The translations under genes and the position numbers were made by a program. Of a DNA stretch of 64,000 bases, positions 16,480 to 27,952 are shown in pieces. A model generated the notes under the pieces. That model made no database searches, had not been told where the DNA came from, and saw only the letters and a list, made by a program, of their open reading frames with translations. Positions within the stretch are counted from its first letter, which is position 1. Every line of letters starts with the position of its first letter. Source of the DNA: Roseitranquillus sp963749675 (lineage in GTDB: Bacteria > Pseudomonadota > Alphaproteobacteria > Rhodobacterales > Rhodobacteraceae); NCBI GenBank assembly GCA_963749675.1, contig CAVVNT010000001.1, positions 682,001-746,000 on the forward strand, given 5' to 3'.

Positions 16480-16800
16480 ATGTTCGTGACGCCAGCCTAC
16501 GCCCAGGCGGCCCCTGGGGCCGGGGGTGCAATTGCCTCCTTCATTCCCCTCATCCTGATCTTCGCGATCATGTACTTCCTCCTGATCCGGCCGCAGCAGA
16601 AGCGGGCCAAAGATCACCAGAAGATGGTCCAGGCACTGCGCAGGGGCGACCAGATCGTCACCCAGGGCGGGGTCATCGGCAAGGTCTCCAAGGTCAAGGA
16701 GGATGGCGAGCTCGAGGTCGAGATCGCCGAGGGCGTCCGTGTCCGCATCGTCCGCTCGACCGTCGCGCAGGTCCTGAACAAGACCGAACCGGCAAGCTAG
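16480..16800 (+). CDS. yajC: Preprotein translocase subunit YajC
   Basis: YajC is a small inner-membrane accessory of the SecDF translocase. The 106-residue product has one membrane helix (about residues 18-40, FIPLILIFAIMYFLLIRPQQ) and the conserved cytoplasmic block RRGDQIVTQGGVIGKV. The ATG at 16480 follows AGGGA, and a TTG two codons upstream is less likely. The stop codon is immediately followed by the secD ATG, so yajC, secD and secF form one operon. Confidence 0.95.
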   Translation: MFVTPAYAQAAPGAGGAIASFIPLILIFAIMYFLLIRPQQKRAKDHQKMVQALRRGDQIVTQGGVIGKVSKVKEDGELEVEIAEGVRVRIVRSTVAQVLNKTEPAS

Positions 16801-18462
16801 ATGCTCGAGTTTCCACTCTGGAAGCGCGTGGTCATCTGGGGTCTCGTGTCCGTCGGCCTCATCACGGCGCTTCCAAACCTTTTCTACGGCCGGGTCGAGA
16901 CGCACAACGACGCCGTCCAGGCGATCGAGACGCAGGGCGCGACGCCCGAGCGGATCGCCGAGGCGTCGGTGTGGCCTGACTGGATGCCCTCGGGACTCGT
17001 CAATCTGGGCCTCGATCTTCGCGGCGGCGCCCACCTCCTCGCCGAGGTGCAGGTCGAGGATGTCTACGCCGACCGGATCGACAATTACTGGCCCGAAGTC
17101 CGCGACGCGCTGCGTGACGAGCGCGACACGGTCGGCACCATTCGCCGCCAACCCTCTCCTCCCGACGAGCTTCGCGTCCGCCTGAGCAATCCCGACGGGA
17201 TGGCACGCGCGCTGGAGGTCGTCAGGGAGCTGTCGCGGCCGATCGTCTCGCTGACCGGCGTCGGCGGCAGCGACATCGAGGTCTCGGGCGATGGCGCCGA
17301 TCTCGTCGTGCGTCTGTCCGACGCCGAGCGGCAGGCCACCGACGACCGGACCGTCCGCCAGAGCCTCGAGATCATCCGCCGTCGCATCGACGAGGTGGGC
17401 ACCCGGGAGCCGACGATCCAGCGCCAGGGCGCGGATCGGATCCTCATTCAGGTGCCTGGCATCGGTTCGGCTGCCGAACTCAAGGATCTCATCGGAACCA
17501 CGGCGCGCCTTACCTTCAATCCCGTGATCTCCCGCACCTCCGACCCGGAGGCGGACCCGGGCGGCCGCAACGTGGTCTACCCGTCGCTCGACGAGCCGGG
17601 AACGTACTACGTGCTGGAGCCGTCCCCGGTTGTCACGGGCGAAGAACTGGTGGACGCGCAGCCGTCGTTCGACCAGAACGGGCGGCCCGCGGTCAACTTC
17701 CGGTTCAACCCTTCGGGCGCACGGAAATTCGGCGACTACACCGCGGAGAACATCGGCTCGCCCTTCGCGATCGTCCTTGACGACGAGGTGATTTCCGCTC
17801 CCGTCATCCAGAGTCACATCGCCGGCGGTTCCGGCATCATCACCGGCAGCTTCACGGTCGAGGAATCGACGGATCTCGCGGTCCTGCTGCGCGCAGGCGC
17901 CCTGCCGGCGGAGCTGACCTTCCTGGAGGAGCGCACGATCGGACCGGAACTCGGCCAGGACAGCATCGAGGCTGGAAGGCTGGCCTGCCTCGTTGCGCTT
18001 GTCGCCTTGCTCGCGCTCATGGCCGCGTCCTACGGGCTGTTCGGCATCATCGCCGACATCGCGCTCCTGCTCAACATCGCCCTGATCTTCGGCATCCTGT
18101 CGGCGATAGGCGCCACGCTGACGCTTCCGGGTATCGCCGGCATCGTGCTGACCATCGGCATGGCGGTCGACGCCAACGTGCTGGTCTTCGAGCGCATACG
18201 GGAGGAGATGCGGACGGCGCGCGGCCCTGCGCGCGCGATCGAGCTCGGCTACCAGAAGGCGCTCTCGGCGATCATCGATGCCAACATCACCACCTTCCTG
18301 ATCGCCGCGATCCTGTTCTTCCTCGGCTCCGGGCCGGTCCGCGGCTTCGCCGTGACGCTCGCCATCGGCATCCTCACGTCCGTTTTCACCGCGATCTACG
18401 TCACGCGCGCCATCATCGTGATGTGGTTCGAGCGGCGCCGCCCCAGAACGATCGAGGTCTGA
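16801..18462 (+). CDS. secD: Protein translocase subunit SecD
   Basis: SecD uses the proton gradient to help pull exported proteins across the inner membrane. The 553-residue protein has an N-terminal membrane helix, the motif LGLDLRGGAHLL near residue 66, a large periplasmic head domain, then five C-terminal helices. Conserved signatures GIAGIVLTIGMAVDANVLVFERIREE (split here as GMAVDANVLVFERI) and RAIELGYQKA are present. It starts directly after yajC and secF follows after 4 bases. Confidence 0.97.
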   Translation: MLEFPLWKRVVIWGLVSVGLITALPNLFYGRVETHNDAVQAIETQGATPERIAEASVWPDWMPSGLVNLGLDLRGGAHLLAEVQVEDVYADRIDNYWPEVRDALRDERDTVGTIRRQPSPPDELRVRLSNPDGMARALEVVRELSRPIVSLTGVGGSDIEVSGDGADLVVRLSDAERQATDDRTVRQSLEIIRRRIDEVGTREPTIQRQGADRILIQVPGIGSAAELKDLIGTTARLTFNPVISRTSDPEADPGGRNVVYPSLDEPGTYYVLEPSPVVTGEELVDAQPSFDQNGRPAVNFRFNPSGARKFGDYTAENIGSPFAIVLDDEVISAPVIQSHIAGGSGIITGSFTVEESTDLAVLLRAGALPAELTFLEERTIGPELGQDSIEAGRLACLVALVALLALMAASYGLFGIIADIALLLNIALIFGILSAIGATLTLPGIAGIVLTIGMAVDANVLVFERIREEMRTARGPARAIELGYQKALSAIIDANITTFLIAAILFFLGSGPVRGFAVTLAIGILTSVFTAIYVTRAIIVMWFERRRPRTIEV

Positions 18463-18466
18463 TCCC

Positions 18467-19435
18467 ATGCGCCTCAAGCTCGTCCCCGAGCATACCACCA
18501 TAGACTTCTTCCGCTACGCGCGGGCGACCTTCGGCGCGTCGGTGGTCATGATGGTCCTGTCGCTGATCCTGTGGCTCGTCATGGGGCTCAATTTCGGCAT
18601 CGACTTCCGCGGCGGTACCACGATCCGCACCGTCAGCGCCGAGACGGTTAGCGTCGGCGCCTATCGCGAGGCGCTCCAGCCGCTCGAGCTGGGCGACGTC
18701 TCCATCACCGAAGTCTTCGATCCGACGTTCGAGGCGGACGAGCACGTCGCGATGATCCGCGTCCAGGCGCAGGAGGGACAGGAGAGCGTCTCGGCCGACA
18801 CGGTCGAGGCCATCCGCACCGAACTCGCCAAGGTTGCGCCCGACATCCAGTTCCGATCGGTCGAATCGGTGGGGCCCAAGGTTTCGGGAGAGCTGGTCCA
18901 ATCCGCCGTGATCGCCGTCGTCACGTCGCTCGGCCTGATCATGATCTACATCTGGCTGCGGTTCGAGTGGCAGTTCGCCATCGGCGCGGTCGCGGCCCTG
19001 TTCCACGACGTGCTGCTCACGATCGGCGTCTTCGCGCTCCTGCAGATCCGGTTCGATCTCGCCACCATTGCGGCGCTGCTGACGATCATCGGCTACTCGA
19101 TCAACGACACCGTCGTGATCTTCGACCGGGTGCGGGAGAACCTCCGGAAGTACAAGCAGAGGCCTTTGCGCGACGTCATGAACCTGTCGGTCAACGAGAC
19201 CCTGTCACGGACCGTGATGACCAGCGGCACCACGCTCATGGCGCTGCTGGCGCTGCTGATCTTCGGGGGCGACGTGATCCGCGGCTTCGTGTTCGCGATC
19301 TTCTTCGGCGTGATCGTCGGTACCTACTCCTCGGTCTACGTCGCCAAGAACATCGTACTGATGCTCGGGGTCAAGCGCGACTGGTCGAAGCCGGACAAGA
19401 CCGAGGGCAACCAGTTCGCCAACGTCGATGCCTGA
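18467..19435 (+). CDS. secF: Protein translocase subunit SecF
   Basis: SecF pairs with SecD. The 322-residue protein starts with a short cytoplasmic tail, a first membrane helix, the NFGIDFRGGTTI motif near residue 42, a small periplasmic domain and five further helices. Conserved blocks GYSINDTVVIFDRVRENLR and NETLSRTVMTS lie near residues 208-250. It follows secD with a 4-base gap and is followed 36 bases on by the Mth938-like gene, an order often seen in this bacterial group. Confidence 0.97.
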   Translation: MRLKLVPEHTTIDFFRYARATFGASVVMMVLSLILWLVMGLNFGIDFRGGTTIRTVSAETVSVGAYREALQPLELGDVSITEVFDPTFEADEHVAMIRVQAQEGQESVSADTVEAIRTELAKVAPDIQFRSVESVGPKVSGELVQSAVIAVVTSLGLIMIYIWLRFEWQFAIGAVAALFHDVLLTIGVFALLQIRFDLATIAALLTIIGYSINDTVVIFDRVRENLRKYKQRPLRDVMNLSVNETLSRTVMTSGTTLMALLALLIFGGDVIRGFVFAIFFGVIVGTYSSVYVAKNIVLMLGVKRDWSKPDKTEGNQFANVDA

Positions 19436-19471
19436 CTTGCCCGGACAGCGGGGCGGATCTAGCCTTCGTGC

Positions 19472-19825
19472 ATGCAACTCAATGAAGTGAGCTACCCAAG
19501 CGGCCTGCCGATCGAAGGCTACGGACCCGGCTTCTTCCGCGTCGCGGGCGAACCCCGGCCGGGGCCCCTCGCCGTGATGCCCTCCGGCCTCGTCGCATGG
19601 TCCGGCTATCACGACCCGGAACCGCTTCTGGCAGGCGCCAACGATGTCGACATCCTTTTCGTCGGGACCGGACCAGAGATCGCGAACCCGCCGTCCGCCT
19701 TCCGCACCGCGCTCGAGGATGCCGGGATCGGCGTGGAGATCGCGGCGTCGCCGGCGGCGTGCCGCACCTACAATGTCCTGCTGGGCGAAGGACGTCGGGT
19801 CGGGATCGCGCTCCTGCCCGTCTGA
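19472..19825 (+). CDS. Mth938-like domain protein (DUF498)
   Basis: The 117-residue soluble protein belongs to the Mth938-like fold family, whose mitochondrial member NDUFAF3 assists complex I assembly. Family blocks VDILFVGTGPE and AACRTYNVLLGEGRRV are present. Its biochemical role in bacteria is not established. Location directly after secF is recurrent in alphaproteobacteria and suggests co-transcription with the translocase genes or simply conserved linkage. Confidence 0.85.
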   Translation: MQLNEVSYPSGLPIEGYGPGFFRVAGEPRPGPLAVMPSGLVAWSGYHDPEPLLAGANDVDILFVGTGPEIANPPSAFRTALEDAGIGVEIAASPAACRTYNVLLGEGRRVGIALLPV

Positions 19826-19867
19826 TGCGGGCTGGCCTCCGGCCACCGGCGCCGCTACTCCCCGACC

Positions 19868-20479
19868 ATGGACCTCGTCGTAGATGACCTGACCTGCGCG
19901 CGCGGCGGACTGCCGGTGCTCGAGGGCGTGTCGTTTCGGGTCGCGGCCGGTAGCGCCCTCATCCTGCGCGGACCGAACGGGTCCGGCAAGACGACCCTGC
20001 TGCGCACCCTCGCGGGGCTTCAGCCACCTGCGACGGGCTCCGTGGCGCCTGGCGCCGATTCGGTCGCCTACGCGGCGCACACCGACGCGGTGAAGGCGAC
20101 CCTGACAGTCGCCGAGAACCTCGCATTCTGGTCCGCGATCCATGGGCTTGGGGAGATCTCCGCCGCAATGGCGGGCTTCGACCTGGAGCGACTCGCAGAC
20201 AGACCGGCGATGCACCTGTCGGCGGGCCAGCGCCGGCGCCTCGGGCTTGCGCGCCTGGCGGTCGCGGGCCGGCCGGTCTGGGCTCTCGACGAACCGACCG
20301 TCTCGCTCGATGCGGCATCGGTCGAGGGCTTCGGAAGGGTCGTGCGCGATCATCTGCGGGACGGCTGCGTCGCCATCATCGCGACGCATGTCGATCTCGG
20401 CATCGAGGCTCAGGTCCTCGACGTGAGGCAGTTCGCCGCACGCGCTCCGGTCGACGACTTCGACGCGGCCTTTGCATGA
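19868..20479 (+). CDS. ccmA: Haem exporter ATP-binding protein CcmA
   Basis: CcmA is the ATPase of the CcmABCD complex that releases haem-loaded CcmE during cytochrome c maturation. The 203-residue protein has Walker A GPNGSGKTT at residues 35-43, a signature-like LSAGQRRRLGLARL, and Walker B VWALDEPTVSLD. The stop overlaps the ccmB start as ATGA. It begins the ccmABCDG cluster. Confidence 0.96.
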   Translation: MDLVVDDLTCARGGLPVLEGVSFRVAAGSALILRGPNGSGKTTLLRTLAGLQPPATGSVAPGADSVAYAAHTDAVKATLTVAENLAFWSAIHGLGEISAAMAGFDLERLADRPAMHLSAGQRRRLGLARLAVAGRPVWALDEPTVSLDAASVEGFGRVVRDHLRDGCVAIIATHVDLGIEAQVLDVRQFAARAPVDDFDAAFA

Positions 20480-21132
20480 GGGCGGTGATTGCCCGCGACC
20501 TGCGTCTTGCCATGCGCGCCGGCGGTGGCTTTGGCCTCGCGCTCGCGTTCTTTCTCATCGTGACGGTGCTGGTCCCCCTCGGCGTCGGGCCGCGGGCCGA
20601 TCTGCTGACGGCGATCGCGCCCGGCATCCTGTGGCTCGGCGCGCTGCTTGCCGTGCTGTTGTCGCTCGACCGGGTCTTCGCGCTCGACCGAGAGGATGGC
20701 TCGCTCGACGCGCTGGCGGTGTCGCCGCTGCCTCTCGAGGCGCTGGTCTTCGCCAAGGCCGTAGCGCACTGGCTGACCACCGGTCTGCCGTTGACGCTCT
20801 CCGCCCCGCTCTTCGCGTTGCTCCTGGGGCTGCCCGCCGCAGGGCAGCCGTGGCTTCTTCTGACGCTTGGCCTCGGCACGCCGGCGCTGTCGATGATCGG
20901 GGCCTTCGGCGCGGCGCTGACGGTCGGGCTCAAGCGCGGCGGTCTGCTCCTGTCGCTGCTGGTCCTGCCGCTTTACGTCCCGACGCTGGTCTTCGGGGCG
21001 GAAGCGGTCCGGCGCGGCGGCGAGGGGCTCCCGGCCGCGACTCCGGCGCTGCTGCTGGCCGGCATCACGCTGGGAACGCTGGCGATCCTGCCCTTCGCCG
21101 GCGCCGCCGCGCTCCGCGTCAATCTGCGCTGA
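20476..21132 (+). CDS. ccmB: Haem exporter permease CcmB
   Basis: The 218-residue protein has six hydrophobic segments and CcmB hallmarks such as LDRVFALDREDGSLDAL near residue 65 and LPLTLSAPLF. It is the permease partner of CcmA. It overlaps ccmA by 4 bases, and ccmC follows after about 58 bases. Confidence 0.95.
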   Translation: MRAVIARDLRLAMRAGGGFGLALAFFLIVTVLVPLGVGPRADLLTAIAPGILWLGALLAVLLSLDRVFALDREDGSLDALAVSPLPLEALVFAKAVAHWLTTGLPLTLSAPLFALLLGLPAAGQPWLLLTLGLGTPALSMIGAFGAALTVGLKRGGLLLSLLVLPLYVPTLVFGAEAVRRGGEGLPAATPALLLAGITLGTLAILPFAGAAALRVNLR

Positions 21133-21190
21133 CGCCGCTCGCGCCCATGTGGGTTGAGTGGGACGGCGCGAGGCAATAAAGGCTGTGCCG

Positions 21191-21924
21191 ATGTCGATCT
21201 GGTCCTTCGCCAATCCGGCCCGCTTCATGGCATGGTCCGCCCGCGTGACACCGGTCGCCGGCGCGTTGGCGGCGGATGTGCCTCGTCGTGGGGCTGGCTC
21301 TGGGGGTTCTTCTTCACGCCCGACGACTACCGGCAGGGCTCGACCGTCAAGATCATCTACTTGCACGTGCCCTCCGCACTGATGGCGATCAACGCGTGGC
21401 TGATGATGCTGGTCGCGTCGCTGATCTGGCTGATCCGGCGGCACCACGTCAGCGCGCTCGCGGCTCGGGCGGCGGCACCGGTGGGCATGACGATGACGCT
21501 GATCGCGCTCGTCACCGGGGCGGTCTGGGGCAGCCCGATGTGGGGCACGTGGTGGGCGTGGGATCCGCGGCTGACCTCGTTCCTGATCCTGTTCCTGTTC
21601 TACCTCGGCTACGTCGCGCTGTGGGAGGCGGTCGAGGACCCGGATACCGCCGCCGACCTGACTTCGGTGCTCTGCCTGGTGGGCTCGGTCTTCGCTATCC
21701 TGTCGCGCTACGCCGTGCTCTTCTGGAACCAGGGTCTCCACCAGGGCGCCTCGCTGTCCCTTGACGCCGAGGAGAACGTGGCCGACGTCTTCTACATCCC
21801 GCTGCTGGTCTGCATCGCGGGGTTCGTCCTCTTGTTCCTGGCGCTGGTCCTGCTCAGGACGCGGACCGAGGTGCGGTCGCGGCGCCTTCACGCGCTGACC
21901 TTGCGGGAGCGGATGCATGCCTGA
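21191..21924 (+). pseudogene. ccmC: Haem-handling protein CcmC, two single-base frameshifts near its start
   Basis: CcmC attaches haem to CcmE and contains a tryptophan-rich WWD motif, here WGTWWAWDPRLTS. The N-terminus MSIWSFANPARFMAWSAR starts at the ATG at 21191 in one frame. CLVVGLALG follows in a second frame from about 21275, and FFFTPDDYRQGSTVKIIYLHVP to the end is in a third. Each change equals one surplus base. The first is near 21272-21275 (GGCGG) and the second is in a run of five G at 21302-21306. Corrected, the protein is of normal length. As ccmC is needed for c-type cytochromes, sequence error is more likely than loss. Confidence 0.88.
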
Positions 21925-22066
21925 TCTCGGCCCCTACGCCGCCGAAGTCCTGACGGCCTACGGCGTCAGCCTGGTGCTGATCCTCGGCATCGTCGTGCTG
22001 AGCCTCGCGCGCGCCGCCCGGATGCGCCGGCGGCTGGACGAGGCGGAGGGGCGCCGTCGTGGCTAG
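21917..22066 (+). CDS. ccmD: Haem exporter protein CcmD
   Basis: The 49-residue protein has one membrane helix (about residues 11-33, VLTAYGVSLVLILGIVVLSL) and a basic cytoplasmic tail, as expected for CcmD, which helps release CcmE from the CcmABC complex. Its ATG overlaps the end of ccmC by 8 bases, and the ccmG GTG start lies 8 bases inside its end. Tiny size and position make the assignment firm. Confidence 0.88.
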   Translation: MPDLGPYAAEVLTAYGVSLVLILGIVVLSLARAARMRRRLDEAEGRRRG

Positions 22067-22590
22067 GCCGCTCCTCTTCCTGCCGCCGCTCGTCTTCGCC
22101 GCCATCGCCGCGGGCTTCTTTCTCGGCATGCGGCGCGAGGATCCGGACGCGCTGCCGTCCGCGATCGCCGGACAGGTCGCGCCCGCCGTGTCGCTGGAGC
22201 CGCTGGGCGATCGCCCCGTCTTCGACGGCGCGGCGCTGAAGACCCCGGGCGTGAAGCTGGTGAACTACTGGGCGAGCTGGTGCGCGCCCTGCCGGGCCGA
22301 GCACCCGAACCTCGAGCTGCTGGCGGCGGAGGGAATCCCGATCTACGGCATCAACTACAAGGACGATCCCGCGAAGGCGGAGGCGTTCCTCGAACGAACT
22401 CGGCGACCCCTACACGGCGATCGGCGCGGACGAGTCGGGCCGCACGGCGATCAACTGGGGTCTCTATGGCGTGCCCGAGACCTACGTGATCGACGGCGAG
22501 GGCAGGGTGGTGCTCCGCTTCGCCGGGCCGATCACGCAGCGCTCGCTCGAGGGGCAGATCCGCCCGGCGATCGAGGAGGTCTCGGACTGA
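22059..22590 (+). pseudogene. ccmG: Thiol:disulphide interchange protein CcmG (DsbE), one frameshift near 22392
   Basis: CcmG is a membrane-anchored periplasmic thioredoxin that keeps apocytochrome c haem-binding cysteines reduced. It starts at GTG with a membrane anchor at residues 4-24. It has the active site WCAPC (Cys75, Cys78) and GINYKDDP near residue 98. After AEAFL the frame changes. Removing one G near 22392 restores NELGDPYTAIGADESG, then GVPETYVIDGEG, the cis-proline region and a normal C-terminus ending at 22590. Only one base separates this from an intact gene, pointing to sequence error. Confidence 0.88.
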
Positions 22591-22716
22591 CGTCGCCCCG
22601 GCCGAGGGCGTCCACGATGGACGCTAGGGGCAAGTTCCTTGATATACTTGATGTATCCGTCTGGCTTAGCCGCCTGGTGAGGATTCAGGCGGTGCCCGGC
22701 GCGAAGGGGGGAGCCG

Positions 22717-23208
22717 ATGACCATCACGCTTGAAGGCTCTTGTCGCTGCGGCGCCGTCCGGTTCCGGGTCGAGAGCCACGCCCCGTACCCGTACCAGCGC
22801 TGCTACTGCACGATCTGCCGCAAGACGGCTGGTGGCGGCGGGTACGCGATCAACCTCTCGGCGGTCACCGATACGTTGCAGGTCCGGGGGCGGGAGGCGA
22901 TCGGCGTCTACCGCGCCGAGATCGACCGCGGCGGCCAGTGCGAGCTCAGCGAGGGCGAGCGCAACTTCTGCACCCGCTGCGCCACCGCGCTCTGGATGTA
23001 CGACCCGTCCTGGCCGGAGCTGATCCACCCCTTCGCCTCGGCCATCGACACCGATTTGCCGGTGCCGCCCAGTCGGGTCCATCTGCTGCTGGAGTTCAAG
23101 GCTTCTTGGGTCGTCATCCAGCAGAGCGACGGTGACCAGCTTTTCGACGGCTACCCCGACCAGTCCATCGAGGATTGGCACCGGGAGCGGGGACTGTGGG
23201 TGGCGTAG
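22717..23208 (+). CDS. GFA family zinc-binding protein
   Basis: The 163-residue protein resembles the glutathione-dependent formaldehyde-activating (GFA/CENP-V) family. It has CRCGAVRF near residue 9, CYCTICRKTAGGGG near residue 30 and FCTRCATALW near residue 88, the three cysteine clusters that bind zinc. Most family members have no proven activity, and formaldehyde activation should not be assumed. A GGGGGAG precedes the ATG. It follows ccmG by about 125 bases with no obvious link. Confidence 0.88.
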   Translation: MTITLEGSCRCGAVRFRVESHAPYPYQRCYCTICRKTAGGGGYAINLSAVTDTLQVRGREAIGVYRAEIDRGGQCELSEGERNFCTRCATALWMYDPSWPELIHPFASAIDTDLPVPPSRVHLLLEFKASWVVIQQSDGDQLFDGYPDQSIEDWHRERGLWVA

Positions 23209-23274
23209 TGCGGATTTTGCTGAGGAGCGGGCATTCCTATTCACAGAAGGAAAATGCCATGCTGGCGCGAGGGA

Positions 23275-24108
23275 TTAGCCGGCCACCGCAGAAATTACGA
23301 CGGCCGGGATCGGCACGTCCCACTCGGGACCGTCGCCATGTCTGTCCAAGACCTGAGCAACGACGGCGTCGCGGATTGCAAATGCGTTCTCTTCCGGCTG
23401 TGGGCGCAGAAGCGCTCCGCCCCGCGCCGTTCCCTCACGAAAAAAGTGATATGGCGCAGCTGGATCGGAAACCCGCCACATGGATGCAACTGCGGTGCTG
23501 CGGCATTCCTTGAAACCGGCAGCCTCGAGGACCGGGAAGGCCCGCGCCGGGTCGGCGTAGTCGTTCGCGCCTGGTCCGGGCGGTAGCGTGATCTCGGGGT
23601 GCCCATGGGCTTCGATCGCTCCGAAGACGTATCCGAGCGCTGTATCAACTTCAGGTCCGCACCAGACCGAGAACGCCAACCGTCCCTTCGGACGCAGCAC
23701 CCGACGCGCCTCCTTCAATACCTTCGGTGGGTCTGGAACATGAGGCATCCCGAAGCCGATCGTGATGGCATCGAAAGACTCTACATCGAAACCGTTGTTC
23801 ATCGCGTCGCCTTCGACAAACTTCGCTTCTGGCATCGCCCTTCGTGCCAACTCCAGCATCGCCGGCGAAAAATCGAGGCCGGTCACGCAAGCACCCGCCT
23901 CAAGCAGCCCGTTGGTCACATTGCCATGCCCGCAGCAGAGGTCGAGCACATCGATGCCCGGTCCGGCTCTCACCGCTGCAACCAGATGCGGGACCACCAT
24001 ATCGGCCGCACGGGCAAAGGATTGGGCGTAGGACTGCGCCACTTTCGTATCCGACCACTCGCGCTTCTCCAGAGCGGCGAAGTCGGTCAGATCATCCATA
24101 TCTCCCAT
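23275..24108 (-). CDS. SAM-dependent methyltransferase (class I)
   Basis: The 277-residue protein has the Rossmann methyltransferase motif I VLDLCCGHGNVT near residue 56, an acidic residue closing motif II (VTGLDFSP), and EGDAMN as motif III, in the manner of UbiE/Methyltransf_11 enzymes. Substrate is not deducible. The ATG at 24108 is backed by GAGAGGGAG. A longer frame upstream is rejected. Codon use appears less GC-biased than in the neighbours, which may indicate acquisition by transfer, though I have not computed this. Confidence 0.85.
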   Translation of the reverse strand: MGDMDDLTDFAALEKREWSDTKVAQSYAQSFARAADMVVPHLVAAVRAGPGIDVLDLCCGHGNVTNGLLEAGACVTGLDFSPAMLELARRAMPEAKFVEGDAMNNGFDVESFDAITIGFGMPHVPDPPKVLKEARRVLRPKGRLAFSVWCGPEVDTALGYVFGAIEAHGHPEITLPPGPGANDYADPARAFPVLEAAGFKECRSTAVASMWRVSDPAAPYHFFREGTARGGALLRPQPEENAFAIRDAVVAQVLDRHGDGPEWDVPIPAVVISAVAG

Positions 24109-24241
24109 CGCTCCCTCTCTTTCGGCAATCGTAGCGGCCTGAATTTCGCAATGATACGGCAACGTTCGGGAGTGATTGAATCCGGTACGCTCCGCGCTTC
24201 GATCTGGCCTACGGTCACACACCGTTGCCGGGCATCCGAAA

Positions 24242-24272
24242 ACGAAAGGCCCGAGGCTGTACGCGCCGGGCC
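24242..24272 (-). terminator. Probable Rho-independent terminator after acnA
   Basis: Downstream of the acnA stop, the minus strand can fold GGCCCG against CGGGCC with partial inner pairing. TTTCGTTTTC follows directly. The placement, stem and T-rich tail fit an intrinsic terminator of moderate strength. Confidence 0.5.
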
Positions 24273-24297
24273 ATCGTCAAGTGTGAGTGGGCTGCCG

Positions 24298-27072
<2,775 letters not shown>

Positions 27073-27256
27073 ATGCGACTCTCCGTGATGAGGTGGTTGC
27101 GTTCGATTAGCGTCCGCGGCGGCAAGCGATCAAGGGGCCGCTGGCCGATTGGCATACAATTGTGCACCGAAATCGCCGCACAATCTCTCGCATCCTTGAT
27201 TGGCGTCCGCGTCAGCGCAACTGTAGCTGCGGGTGATACGGCGGTGCGGGGGGTTC

Positions 27257-27952
27257 ATGCGGCGCATTCTGGTTGCCTTGGCGATGATGATTGCGAGCAT
27301 CGGCTCGACGGCGGATGCCCAGCAACCCGTGGTCGTCGAACTCTTCACCTCGCAGGGCTGTTCCGCATGCCCGCCGGCAGATGCCCTGCTGGCGAAGCTG
27401 TCGCATCGGCGCGATATCATCCCGCTCGCCCTCCACGTGGACTACTGGGACTATATCGGCTGGGCCGACATGTTCGCGAAACCCGCCTTCACCAAGCGGC
27501 AGAAGGGCTACGCCCGCGCCCATGGTGCGAGGACGATCTACACGCCGCAGATGATCGTGTCCGGGCGCTCGGCCGTGGTCGGGCACAAGCCGATGGAACT
27601 GGCCGAGCAGATCATGGCGGCGCACGACGCGCCGCAACGGATCGACCTCGACGTCGCGCGGCATGGCGACGAGATCGAGGTGCGGGTCGCGCCGCTGGCC
27701 GATCTGGACAGGGATCTTGTTCTGCAGCTCGTGCGGTACAACCCGAACGAAACCGTCTCGATCGGGCGGGGAGAGAATGCCGGCCGCACGCTGAGCTATC
27801 ACAACATCGTCACGGACTGGCAGACGATGGCGACGTGGAACGGGCGCGAGGCGTTGGCGATACGCCACGACCTTCCCGGCGACGAGCCGGCCGTCGTCCT
27901 CGTGCAGGAGGCGGGCTACGGGCCGATCGTCGCCGCCGCCCGCGCCCGCTGA
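27257..27952 (+). CDS. DUF1223 exported thioredoxin-like protein
   Basis: The 231-residue protein has a signal peptide (MRRILVALAMMIASIGSTADA) and begins the mature part with VVVELFTSQGCSACPPAD, the DUF1223 hallmark with a CxxC pair in a thioredoxin-like setting. The block HVDYWDYIGWAD is also typical. Role is unknown, and a periplasmic redox function is plausible. Its 3' end overlaps the converging acyltransferase gene by 37 bases. It shares a divergent promoter region with acnA. Confidence 0.88.
   Translation: MRRILVALAMMIASIGSTADAQQPVVVELFTSQGCSACPPADALLAKLSHRRDIIPLALHVDYWDYIGWADMFAKPAFTKRQKGYARAHGARTIYTPQMIVSGRSAVVGHKPMELAEQIMAAHDAPQRIDLDVARHGDEIEVRVAPLADLDRDLVLQLVRYNPNETVSIGRGENAGRTLSYHNIVTDWQTMATWNGREALAIRHDLPGDEPAVVLVQEAGYGPIVAAARAR

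Noticed and set aside
16312..18501. 729-codon open frame on the minus strand
   Set aside because: It lies opposite yajC and secD, has no family resemblance and shows shadow-frame composition.
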